From Nissolia schottii (taxonomy: Eukaryota > Streptophyta > Magnoliopsida > Fabales > Fabaceae), in assembly GCA_003254905.1 (NCBI GenBank), contig QANU01029705.1, forward strand, positions 1 to 64,000: a DNA stretch of 64,000 bases, read 5' to 3'. Below the pieces are notes generated by a model that saw only the letters and a program-made list of their open reading frames with translations, did no database searches and was not told the DNA's origin. The position numbers and the translations under genes are program-made. Shown one piece after another: positions 1-11,010 of this stretch (position 1 is its first letter; each line of letters starts with the position of its first letter).

Positions 1-705
1 CCCCACCGTCCTGTACATATATATTTTATAATATTATATAATTATGATTATTATATTATATATATATTATATATTACTATTATATTATTATTATTACTAT
101 TTACTAAGATTATTATATTATATAATAGTATATTTTATGTAAATATCTACTATGGATAAACATGATTCTGTCAGTCCAATTTTGATTATGCTTGATCGTG
201 TTTTTGTCGTTCGCAGTCCCGGTACTTCACGTACGGATGTCCGAAAAATAATCCGGACATACACTCGCGCTCTACTAATTTTCCCTTATGAATAGTTGAG
301 TCCGGTGGAGGCATTCGGGGAATTATTATTTTATTAGTATATTTTACAGTTACTTTCGGTATCCGGAAAAATTTTCGATTGGTCCGGAAATCGTCCGAAA
401 CTGAACTGATTTCCGTTTTACCGACACTTTAGGTTTTTCATCCATCTCTAGAGGTCGAGAGGAATTATTGGAGTATCAGCAGAATTTGGAAATACCCCAC
501 AGAATAATTTCTACTGACCTCGAGAGGTTAATTCCTACAAAGGGCTTTATGAATAGTTGTTTGGGAAAATTCTCACTAAGGGATACATTTATAATGTTTT
601 TCTTCTTCCTAAATTCATTTATACATTATTTTATTTTTTATTTTTTTACGAACATTTTACTAAGGGGAAAAATATTTTACTAAGGGAAAAATACGGGATG
701 TTACA
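1..705. mobile_element. Probable terminal part of an LTR (fossil), cut by the window edge
   Basis: This stretch has no coding potential. It ends in GGGATGTTACA at 705, the form in which many plant LTRs finish. Immediately beyond it the sequence switches to a coding-like segment (PMD-type tail). The likely reading is an LTR inserted in or next to that gene. The other end lies outside the window, so neither family nor target-site duplication can be judged. Confidence 0.35.
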
Positions 706-1514
706 CCCATGCCCCAACCACATGGTTTCTTTGATGAGGGCCAGCACGGTTTGTACACTCCGCCTCCCCAAGATTGCTTCTTTGCTCCGCCACCGCAGGC
801 ACATACATATGCTCCGGTACCCTAAACAAATCCCCTTACACAACCTGGTTTATATGACTGGCTAGGCGAACAGATGGCTCAACAATTAGACGAGATTGAT
901 GAGGACTTTGACTCATTTATCCCTGGCCTGTCCTCGACACAACCTCCCCAATAATACCATGCGGATGAAGTTACAGTGACTCCATACCCTATTAAACTCA
1001 CTGCTGAAGTCACTCCACCTGCATACAGACCTAACATTCAGTCCCCTCTTCTTGGTGAAGCGTACAGTGAGCAACACTCGTAGGATCTTCTTCAAGACAT
1101 AGTGAGCCAGGCGTACGCTCACCAAGAAGATCGGTTGATATTGATCGTATGGAAGTACACCGAGGTACTTCTGAGTCGTCAAGTTCTGGTACTGGGGTTA
1201 GGGCAGGGTTTAATCTAAATGAGCTGCCTGAGGATGCATGAGACGATGGCCATGACAACTCCCAGCCCGATGCACCTCCGAGGTAATCGTCTCCTAAATC
1301 TGGCATGAGGGGAAACCTATTTGCGAGGGGAATTCGCAGAGTACAAAGACGAATGATGCGATGGATGGGAAACCGGGGCAATCATGATGGAGCAAGTACC
1401 AGCGGCACAGGTGAGCAGGGGTATGATCTTCGTGACCGTCAGAATATTAAGGCACCCAACAGATATACCCCTACAGAGGCATCTAGGCACCGAGATTTTC
1501 ATGACCAAATATGA
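706..1514 (+). pseudogene. Decayed C-terminal part of a plant-mobile-domain (PMD / MAIN-like) type protein
   Basis: Reading + from 706 gives protein-like stretches rich in P, Q and D, for example HGLYTPPPQ followed by LGEQMAQQLDEIDEDF (about 740-910), and a terminal stretch GYDLRDRQNIKAPNRYTP (about 1420-1480). This last motif resembles the basic C-terminal end of PMD proteins and 'protein phosphatase 7 long form' homologues found near plant transposons. The frame is broken by several stops, for example at about 826 and 950. The segment converges on the MULE transposase at 1704-4398, and PMD genes are known to travel with MULE and gypsy elements. The assignment rests on remembered family appearance, not on a search. 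Confidence 0.4.
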
Positions 1515-1703
1515 ATGTACCTGTACCCATCAAAATTGACCAAATACACTGTGCATGTGATTGTAATTTTCATTGTTATTATACTTTTTAATATTATTAT
1601 TGTAATGATGATGACATTAACCTCTAATCTAACCCTAACCCTAAATACAAAGCATCGCCCTAACCTAACCGTGACACTACTAACTTATGGTAATAATACA
1701 ATT

Positions 1704-4398
1704 TTACGTCTGGTGACTTGGCCCTGCACCAGTGTGTGGACAGTGAGAACTATTGTGGCCAGCTCCACGACAAAGTGTACAACATCTTTCCTTGCGTCCT
1801 TCCGTAGAATCCATTTCATTGCGAAAACGAGTGGAGTTCGGCCGACCTCGTTTGGTGTGCTTTAAACTTTGGTCGGGAATAACGGTCTGAAAAGTGACTT
1901 GAGGCCAGGTGGGCCTATGGCCAACAACCTGAAACTCTTGCTCGTAGACCTTGCAAAGGTTGACCATGGTGTAAACCCTGTCGACATACTGCCGCTAGTC
2001 TAGACTCGCTACCTCGCAGCATGCCATTGTATGGACACACGGAAACCTAAACCTTTGAAAGGAGTCACAGTCACAGTAACTCCTCCCCAGATCAACCCTA
2101 AACTGATTGCCTTTCGATAAATCCCTGCAATGGAACACTTGTGAAACTCTCAAAAATTCGTTGACCTGCAACGCACAACACAATTGTGAACTTTATAACA
2201 AAAAAAGATAAGACTCTTGATCTAAAGATGGATTTACTATTTTAGTAAAGGCGAAAATAACCTGCAACGTCCCTGTCTGTGTCATCATTTTTTTGGAGTA
2301 TTTCAGTCAAAAACTCTGAGTATGCGTGACCTGCACTAATGCGAGCATGTGCATTCCTCGCGTTTGAAACAAATAAGGCAGCCGTCTTGAAATATGTCTC
2401 CTGCATTAACGCTGTTATCAAAAAATTGCGAGCCTGTAGAAATTTCAAGTTCAATGGATCAGCTAGATTTGTCGTCATATGTGAACACTGTCGTCCACCA
2501 TTGAAGGCAAGAATCCATTGTTCTCGAGGAATCTCGTCAATCCAAGCGGCATACGCTTCATTATGCTGGTGCAACCTTTCATAACGATGATTGTATTGCT
2601 CTATAGTGCTCGAATACCCTGTAAAACATCTCATGCTCAAATAATAAATATCTGAATGAAAAAATGTAACATCGGTAAATAAAAATATCTAACTTACTAA
2701 TAGCCTTGACAAGCTTTTCCATGAACTTCACCTTGAACCGGCGGCAAAATTCTGCGCAATGTGTCTGATACAAAACAGATGGTACGCCACAAACCACCCA
2801 TTCGTCGCACTGTAGACTTATGGACTAGTTTTGATCAGATATCAACCCAATTTGCCGTTCCTCTGTAACAATTGCCGCAGATTGTGCAAGAAAAAATACT
2901 ATGCATCTGCAGTTTCACCCTCGACAATTGCAAATGCAATGGGAACAATTGATTGATTACCATCTTGAGTTGATGTCATCAACAAAACACCCTTGTATTT
3001 TCCATACAAGTGTGTTCCATCGACCTAGATCATAGGCTTGTAGTGCTTCAATGCGTTTATACTTGGGCCAAAACCCCAAAACGCACGTCGAAAAGTTAAA
3101 GCATCTGACCTCATCGATCCATCTTCGTTGTATGCTTCAACACTATCAATGTCCCATGTGCACAAAGAATCAAAGTGTTGCAATGCCCTCATCCAGTATG
3201 GCAATTCATTGTACGATTGTTCCCAATTGCCGTACATTTGTGCAATTGCATTTTACTTTGCAAGCCACGCTTTTCTATATGATGACCAATATCCTTCACA
3301 ATCCATAATATCTGCTTGTATGGACTTTACTGGCATTGTTGGCTTCGCCCTTATCTGTGCCAAAATCATGCCAGCAATCTTCAGAGAAGTCAACTTTGAG
3401 TGGTCACGTGTTAGATGATCTACAAGGCAAGTGTGCAGGCCATTATATCTTGTGACTTCCCAATAGCAGCTATTTTTCTTGCAGGTGGCCCTAATGAGCC
3501 ATTGACAACCTTGGCCAAACTTCTTACATTTGCAAAAGTAAGTTGCTGGTTCTGACTCTTTTATTTTGTAATCGGCCCAGATTCGCAAGCAATGGCTTGC
3601 AATAGCCTCCTTAAATTCATCCCTACTTGCAAAGTATTTTCCTATATACAACTCATCACCTACACAATATTCATTATGCAGGTCTCCAAACTCAGATGCA
3701 CTCATCCCCTCAACATTAAACGTCTGCAAGAAAGTTGGTGTATCATCAAGTTGTGCGTTTCTTTCATCATATGTATCAACATTTGAGCCATTGGTTAATT
3801 AAATGTAATACCAAACAATCAAATTTATAATTCCTATTTAACAGAGATGCAGTTCTGATACGCAAGATCCTCGTCACGAGGCAAGCATAGAGCATACTTT
3901 GCATATTTGTCCATGTACATAATTAATTTAATATATAGTTAATGTAAGCAATTTTAGTTACAATTGAATAATGCCAACAATTAAATATAATTACATTTAC
4001 AATTACAGTGTTTATCATAGTTTATATTGAACCTAAATTTATATAACAATATTTGAATCATCATCCGATCCATCGCCTTCAGACACGTCACTTTCGTGCT
4101 CGCTCCAACTTTTATTGCCCTCTTCCTCTACCCAGAACTCATCCTCTGACACTAATGACGCCTCAACATTCACAGTGGATGCCTCCTCAAAGTTCACATA
4201 TAAATCAATACAACTCAAATGTGTCGTATATAGTTCATATTGATAAAACATATATTGTACTTGAGCGTCATTTGATATTGTAACAGACTGATATTTTATC
4301 AGCCCGTTCAACAAAGACATAGGAGATTTATATCTTATTCTTTCCAAACTCTTTTGGAAATGATGAGATATTACACCACACAGGTCAGTGAACGACAT
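1704..4398 (-). mobile_element. Mutator-like element (MULE), decayed MuDR-type transposase
   Basis: Pieces of one transposase follow in order on the - strand. An acidic N-terminal region (4398-4039) comes first, rich in E, D and S. Next is a MuDR DNA-binding part (3729-3253) with a zinc-site series CKCKKFGQGCQW and HTCLVDH. The catalytic core (about 3240-2640) begins VDGTHLYGKYKGVLL. A SWIM zinc finger (2183-1995) reads YCDCDSFQ...PCVH. A C-terminal zinc knuckle (1967-1704) reads CTLCRGAGHNSSHCP. The core is dead as read: stop codons fall just before VDGTHL (near 3027), after GETADA (near 2900), and twice more before 2810. Some gaps between pieces could be introns (a candidate lies at about 2698-2640). 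Terminal inverted repeats were not identified, so the element's limits are open. Confidence 0.85.
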
Positions 4399-4730
4399 AG
4401 ACGGTTAGAGGATAATGACCTTTGAATCATGAGGACTAACAAACTCAACACCCTTAACATTATTTTTTCTAACCTCACCATCATAAAAAATATATGCAGC
4501 AACACCTCCCCTATCCATTTTCTTGTATCAAAACTAAAAATAATCAGACACTATGAATATTACCACTCAATCAGCAAAAGAAGAAAATAAAAAACGGCTA
4601 AAGAGGAAGTAGAAGAATTCAAGAATATGGTAGTAAGAAAGAAGAGAGTGAATGAGTGAATGAGCAATAGACCCGAACCCTTCACTCCCTTTTTATAGAC
4701 TCGAAATTAAATATTCTTTTTTAAAAAAAA

Positions 4731-4862
4731 GCTCTGAAATCGCCACAGGGTATGGCAATTTCAGAGCCTGAAATCTCTATAATGTATGGCGATTTCAGAG
4801 CCTGTTTTTTAAAAAAAATTATTTTTTGTCTGAAATCGCCACAGGGGGTGGCGATTTCAGAC
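4731..4862. repeat. Three consecutive hairpins with GAAATCGCCA / TGGCGATTTC arms
   Basis: Hairpin 1 (4731-4767) has 15-base arms with one mismatch. Hairpin 2 (about 4767-4802) is degenerate: only TGAAAT pairs well, while its right arm keeps TGGCGATTTCAGAG. Hairpin 3 (4828-4862) has perfect 15-base arms (GTCTGAAATCGCCAC) around a 5-base AGGGG loop. The cluster lies about 330 bases upstream of the MULE transposase start and may belong to the element's end or leader. It could instead be a set of independent small foldbacks. Confidence 0.8.
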
Positions 4863-5239
4863 CAAAAACCCATACATTCGTAATTCTTTTCAATGAACCA
4901 TACTATGGGATTATAAATATTTTGGACCCATAGATAAGTAAAAAAATCCACAAGCATTTGCATCCCCAATGCATGTCAAAGGGCAAAAGCAGTAACCATA
5001 CTGGACCAAGATATATCATCTTAGCATACTCTCAAATTCAAATACATCTCTTGCGCTAACCAAGTGTCTAAATTTGATTTTGTGTACATATCAATCATGG
5101 CATTGTTGACAGATAGAGAGCCCTTCAAAACCAATTTTTATGTCTGCATATATGTTTGATTCCATTTAGCTTTGAACAAGTGCACCAACATGAGCCCAAG
5201 CAGAAATGACCACTCAACATTCTGATATTATCAAGGTAG
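4863..5239. other. Intergenic, no gene seen
   Basis: AT-rich sequence beyond the hairpin cluster. No coding region, tRNA or clear repeat was recognised. Confidence 0.5.
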
Positions 5240-5800
5240 TAGTTGTTAGGTCACCAAAATTTGTAGTATGGCGTGAAGCGAATTATGGCTAAGAGTTTGC
5301 GTCGAAATAAATGTTGGCGACGCAGAAGGAAGGAACATTGACGACGCGGAGGTGAGCAACCAAGTGTAATGGAAATAATCACTAAGGCTTGCTAGAAAAT
5401 GGGTCGCGACAGAAGATTCGTCATGACAATGGTTATTTAGCGACAAAGAATCGCCAAAGAATAGCTAAGAATAGTCACAAGGGAGTACCCGTCGCGACAG
5501 AAAATCTAAGGACAACAAGAAATATTAAGTGACTTGGATCTCATCGATTGACCAAGATGTCGACACTAAAGTTTGACGAATGAGAGAAAGTTGTCACAAG
5601 ATGACAATTCGGCTAAGGATTGTCACGGTCGCTTTACGGTAGTGGCCTCATATGAGGCTAATCTCGCGATAGCTGACCAAAATAGAAATTGTCGCAAAGA
5701 TGGCATTTCCTCTAAGGAATCGTCATGATCGCTTCATTGTAGTAGCCAGTATTGGGCTAACCTCGTGACAGAGTTTGAAACTTAGCAAAAAATCGTGGCT
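5240..5800. repeat. Degenerate tandem repeats with GTCGCGACAG-like motifs
   Basis: Two adjacent units of about 99 bases (about 5590-5688 and 5689-5787) align at roughly 70% by eye. Shared features are TTGTC(A/G)CAA, CTAAGGA, a (T)GTAGT(A/G)G-like stretch and GGCTAA(T/C)CTCG(C/T)GA(T/C)AG. The preceding 5400-5500 carries related motifs such as GTCGCGACAG and GCGACAAAGAATCGCCA. Such subterminal repeats are typical of CACTA-type DNA transposons and their MITEs, but no clean CACTA terminus was found, so the family is open. Confidence 0.45.
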
Positions 5801-6450
5801 TTAAGCCCATTTTGTGGAGGGAACGGTTAGCACATTTGAACACTACCCATAACCTCCAAATCTGATGTGGCCACTATGAAATGTAACTTCCCATATTCAG
5901 AAGGTGGCAAAACTGCTAAAGAGCAACCACTGCATGTCATGTTACACATGCAGGCGCAACCGGCCCGCATTATGCGGACCACGTTGATCAAATGGTAATC
6001 GTCGACCACTGTAGTGAAAGAAGTTACCAGAAGAAGAGAGCCCTGAAAACTCTATAAATACAGGGCTCCTAGACTAAACTCGAGGTGGAATCCTGACACT
6101 CCTACCGACTCTCATAAGTCCCCACAGCGGCACCCACAGTCTCACAGAAGCTCAGCGTACGCCACCACTTTTCTTTTTCTTTTCATTTCCCTGTTTCCTA
6201 GGAGTAGACGTAGCCGTAGCAATCTCTTCAACCCTGACACTCTTTTCTCCCCTTTCTGCACTGTAACTTGTAACACAATCCTCCGCTCTGGCGAGGATAG
6301 CTTCGTAATTAGAGTCACTCCGATGGCCTTTTTATTTGAATATCATTTACATTTCCAATTCTCGGTGTGCGTCTCTCTTACTCGTGCAATTCCTGCCTCA
6401 CGTTCTTTACCTGAGAACGCCGCGATTACTTGTCCCCTTTAAATACCTGT
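5800..6450 (+). mobile_element. Possible LTR or transposon promoter region (fossil)
   Basis: The segment is less AT-rich than its surroundings. It has a TATA-like CTATAAATA (about 6052) followed by a C-rich, leader-like tract. The look is that of a retroelement R/U5 or 5' leader region. No paired repeat, primer site or coding part is present in the window, so this is only a suggestion. An isolated host promoter remnant is also possible. Confidence 0.22.
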
Positions 6451-8790
6451 TTGTGTAGCGCCAAAAGATTCCTCAGAATTATTTCATGTAAAACAGTAGT
6501 ATTTGTCTCTGCAGCTACATTTCATTGAACAATTTAAGAATCACTTTCTGCTTAACTACTTATCATTGCACTCCAATTGATCCCGATATAGGATTGAAGG
6601 TTTAGATTTTTTATTGGAAAATCATAAATTCCAAAATTGAACTAAGAATATTGGTTTGATTTAAGTTTGTCTTGAAATAGATTAAAGGGTTTTGCATTGA
6701 AAGTGTTAACTTTTAAGTCTTTTAATGCATTGGAAGTGTTAAGCAGCTCAAAGCTCCTTAACAAGTGCAAAATCCTATAAATTATTAGAATCAATTTAAA
6801 CCAATTTTGAATTTACCAGGTCAACATGATCTGATGGACACGGCTAACTAAAACCGTTATCCAATGTATTTTCTGCTATACTATTTTTACAGGAAAATTG
6901 TGCTATAAATTACTGTCATCATTAGTGATGATTGTTTATCAAAATAAAAATAAAAATCACTAGTGATGATTTCTTTCAAGAAAGTCCTCATATGTACGTG
7001 TGTCTAGATAAATATGAGGGTCAGGTGCGTGAACCCTCCATGGAGGTTTTCGGGTCAGCCATTTTTGTTGGGCCTGGACCATGGTACGGTCCAATATTGG
7101 CCTAACGAAAGTACTACTTCCTGCATAATTTCTTATTGTTATATTTAATTTTGTATGAAAGACTAGTCACTTCAAACCAAAAACAAAGAAAAAAATGTTC
7201 TATATGTTTCACCACTTTACCTTAGGCTTTTCTTGGTCTCACTTCACTTCACATTTCATTAGCCGGAAAGATTATGCATTAATTAAATTTTCCTTTTCGA
7301 AAAATGTCGTGTAGCCTCAAAAAGGTGATTAATTCCTTTTCCTTGCGTTGTAACTATAGAGGCAGGGAACCACATGATTCATGGAGGAGATGGAAATGGC
7401 GAGGATCAGGTAGACAATGATGGCAAGCAAACGACAACATGGGTGGTACGCCAGAAAGAAATCACAGATGAAAACACACACAAGCGTTTTCCATGCCATT
7501 GGACTTGGGAGATTAGGCCCCTAGAATTAGCAAATGTTTTGGACTTTTATATTTTACGAGTTGAACCGTTGGTTATATAACTAAAGTAGTTTTGCCACCG
7601 AGCCTTGGCTCAAATTGTATCAAGTATTTTTTCTTTTCTTACAATTATTTGATTTCAGGATCAAACTTTATCATATATAGATTACTTTGTATGGCTTACC
7701 TTTCTCCCTTGGGATTCTTAGACCTCCTTCATTAGAAATAAATTAAATAAAAAATCCTCTAGAGACCTAATTTATCAACATATAAATCAATTTATTATAA
7801 AAATAATAGGTTAATTTATAAGTTGATTTATTAAGTTTCTCAACTCAAATTAAATTTCAGAAAAGTACTGACGAGGAAGGTTCGATGTAGCTACCCCAGC
7901 ACGATATTGTGGACCCATGTGGGCCGGATTCTGCTGCTATATAGCCCAATCTCCAATTAAATTTGAGATCTTAGTGTAATAAGGCCACTTCTGGCCATGA
8001 ATTGGACTTGTGATCCATGATTATTGACAAAAACTTTCTTGATGAGAATAAAGAAGTTCATTCATTAATAAGTCACTTACAAATTAAAAAAAATGCATCA
8101 AACTTAATATTAATAAGAAACAAATACATTTTTACATTTTTAATTGATTAAAGATTTGTAGCTTTGTTCCTCGTTCAAAAATTATCGATATCTAAGCAAA
8201 TTAGAGATCAACAAATGAGTCATTTCAAATTGTGCTTGTTTTGGTTTAAAAACGAAAGTAATTAATTTAAAATGTACTTTTTAAATTTTTTTGGAAAAGT
8301 TACTTTTTAATTTATAAAGTAGAAATTAGTATAAAGTGAACTTAAATTAAACTTTCAAATTTTGAAAAATTATTACGTCCCTCGATATTTTTGTTATAGA
8401 ACAGGAAGGGAATTTACTGGAAAAAAGTATTACTAATTCCTAGTATTTTATTTGAGTAATGTTTAGGATATTCAATAAATCAACCTACAAATTAATTTAT
8501 CCATAGAATGATACTTAGCATTTATAAAGACAAAATAAAACATAAAAATATTTTTGATCATTTATAAAAGTGAGTAAGTTAATAAGTTAGAACCTCAATC
8601 ATTTTTTATTTTATTTTACAAGTAGTAAATGCTCAAAATTGTCATTACCCAAAATGGAAAAAAAAAAGCTCAAAATTGTGAATGGGAGGAGCTAGAAATT
8701 AACTATATTTTTTTTATTAACAAAAATTTAGGTGGTTCAACACCAATTATTACATCAAATCAAAATGTCTTTAGGCTTTTTAATCGTTTA
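6451..8790. other. AT-rich intergenic region, no gene supported
   Basis: No domain-bearing reading frame was recognised. An ATG-started 68-codon frame at 7374-7580 has no recognisable features and is treated as chance. Confidence 0.5.
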
Positions 8791-8975
8791 CAGAGAACTG
8801 TCAAAATGGGCTGAACCCGATGGGCCAACCCGAATGACCCAAAAATACGACAGGTTAGGCTGAAGAAATATGAAGAAATTTTTTTTGAGTTGATCTGACT
8901 TGATCCAATCCAAATTGACCCAATTTGCTTTGAGTTGGGTCATCTCGTTGGCCCGAGCATCCATTTTAATATATA
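8791..8975. mobile_element. Small hAT-like foldback element (MITE)
   Basis: The left end begins CAGAGAACTGTCAAAATGGG, which resembles hAT termini of the CAG-TGTCAAAA-GGG kind. The right end, read on -, gives AAAATGGATGCTCGGGCCAA. Both arms then continue with GGGCCAAC and ATGACCCAA, so the element folds back imperfectly over about 50 bases. No transposase is present. The right limit is uncertain because the AAT microsatellite starts there, and no target-site duplication was confirmed. Confidence 0.45.
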
Positions 8976-9006
8976 ATAATAATAACAATAATAATAATAA
9001 TAATAA
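8974..9006. repeat. (AAT)n microsatellite
   Basis: Imperfect AAT run, seen directly, abutting the hAT-like foldback. Confidence 0.9.
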
Positions 9007-9577
9007 GATGTGCACTTTTTTACTCTTATACGTGCACTAGTTCAATAAATTTAAATATTAAGGAGTCTTCTAATATAGAGGATATTAATAAAGAGATAAA
9101 CGAATAAAAAATGTTAATGAATACATGAGAGACTATTCATAACTGCTAAGTTTTTGAAGCAATTTACCTGATGCTTTAAATTATAACAACTATATTTGTG
9201 TAAATTTTACTGCGATAGATTTAGTTCCTCTAATTTCAAGTCTTTGACCTCTAATATAAATGATGAGTTTTTTATTAACTGTAAAAAAAAAGGTGTTATA
9301 GTCTTATTGTTATACGTAACTTACGTAACCAAAAGATAGTTACAAAAAGCATTTGTATATATTGCACCTAATTGCTTAAATTGAATGCAAAATGTATTTC
9401 CATAATTCCCTTTATTTCATAGCCATACTCAAACATTTAATACTTCATAATTAATTCAAATCAACTCAAAATTAACCTAAAATAATCTAAACATTATATA
9501 AATTAGTTATTTTATTTTTAGCCAATAAAATTTAATTACATATTATTACTAAATTTTACCAACTTTAAATTAGTGTG

Positions 9578-9608
<31 letters not shown>

Positions 9609-10560
9609 AATTTAAATTGACAAAATATGGATCTATGAACCAACCAAAAAATTATCCAAATAAAAAGGTGTTAACATTTTACTAACTCAAAGTCGACTTG
9701 AGACCTCTTACATATATTTATATAGCTAGAAACTAACCACTACTACTATATGAATTATGAGGTCACGATTTGTTATGTTTGTACAAAATAACTATCCTCA
9801 CATGATACTCTTCACACGAAAATTGATAGCTACAATAATTTCAGAACTGAATTTCGAAGTAATTTACTTTTACTACTTTGTTTTCTTTTTTCAACGGAAA
9901 TGGCACGTGGCTTCAATTCAAACGAACGAGGAATTGACAAAACAGAATGTCAAATAGATTCTTAGCTCAACCAATGGTCTCTTTCTCTCCCTTTACTTTT
10001 TTTTAAAAAGAATCCCCCCCCCCCCCAAAAAACACGTATTACTGGGGGAAAAGATATGCACAAAGATTAGTCCATTTCTGCTTTGCAATTGCATTGCATT
10101 GCATAACAGTGGAAGGTAGCTTCTGTCTATTTCCCAGTGACTATGATGAAAGAGGGTACCCTACCACACGCTTTATAACATACTAATTGAAGACATTGCA
10201 AGATCACTGACCCAATAATGAAAGAAAACATCCTCTTTACATTTATTTTTTTCTAGGAAGGGATCATCGCACCTTCTTTCTTTGTCTTCACATGTGAGAG
10301 AAAACACTTTACTAGTTATTTCTCTTTCTTTTTATCTAATTTTTTAGCTATTGAAGAAACAAACTAAATTCTAATAACAATTATTTCATAGTGAGGATTG
10401 GAAACACTATTCAATATTTTCCTATATTTAAAATTGAAAGCAACTAACAATATTTAAGCGCCAAAACGCAAGGAAACAAACATCACGGGTAATAATGAGA
10501 ACCTAGGTGTACATCGCGTATGTATGGTATTGACAGGGGCATTGAATATATAAATTTTTG
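9007..10560. other. AT-rich intergenic region with an (AT)n run and a poly-C tract
   Basis: No gene recognised. A perfect TA dinucleotide run lies at 9578-9602. An uncommon run of 13 C lies at 10014-10026, followed directly by A residues. Confidence 0.6.
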
Positions 10561-11010
10561 CACAGGCATACATAAATTTTTTTTACACACATGTATAAAC
10601 ATTTTTTTATATATAGAACCAAATTAGATAGGATCTGCGACGCATTAAATAACAAAAAGTAACTGTCGCAGTATTTCTTTTGCTCCTAGTCATACTCTAA
10701 TTATGTGGACTCACTCGTTACCATATACAAACATTTTAAAACAAATGCACACACTTTTGAATTGACGTGCATAAACTTTTTAATAAGTAGAAACAAAAAA
10801 TAAGACAAAAATAAAACAAAAGTGAATAGTAAAAAACTTTTAGTATCCACATGCACAAACTTTTTTACACACATGCACAAACTTTTGAACAATCAGAAAC
10901 AAAAAATATGATGAAAATGATAACAAAACCAACTCTGAAGAAGAAAAATGCGATGCTCATGTGTACAAACTTTTGAATAATAATGCACAAACATTTTAAT
11001 AACTAGAAAA
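10561..11010. repeat. Cluster of a TGCACAAACTTTT-like motif
   Basis: At least eight variants of (A/G)TGCA(C/T)AAACTTTT occur at irregular spacing, for example at about 10590, 10727, 10745, 10768, 10850, 10872, 10962 and 10983. Several are followed by GAATAA or GAACAA and then AGAAAC. The spacing is not a fixed period, so this is a diverged or complex repeat. I do not recognise the family. No coding potential was seen beyond low-complexity K/N-rich frames. Confidence 0.55.

Noticed and set aside
1628-1648. CTAACCCTAACCCTAAAT looks like an interstitial telomere repeat
   Set aside because: Only about two units, in a decayed transposon, so chance or a minor motif is enough.
7374-7580. ATG-started 68-codon frame
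   Set aside because: No domain, signal or splice context, and it sits in AT-rich intergenic DNA.
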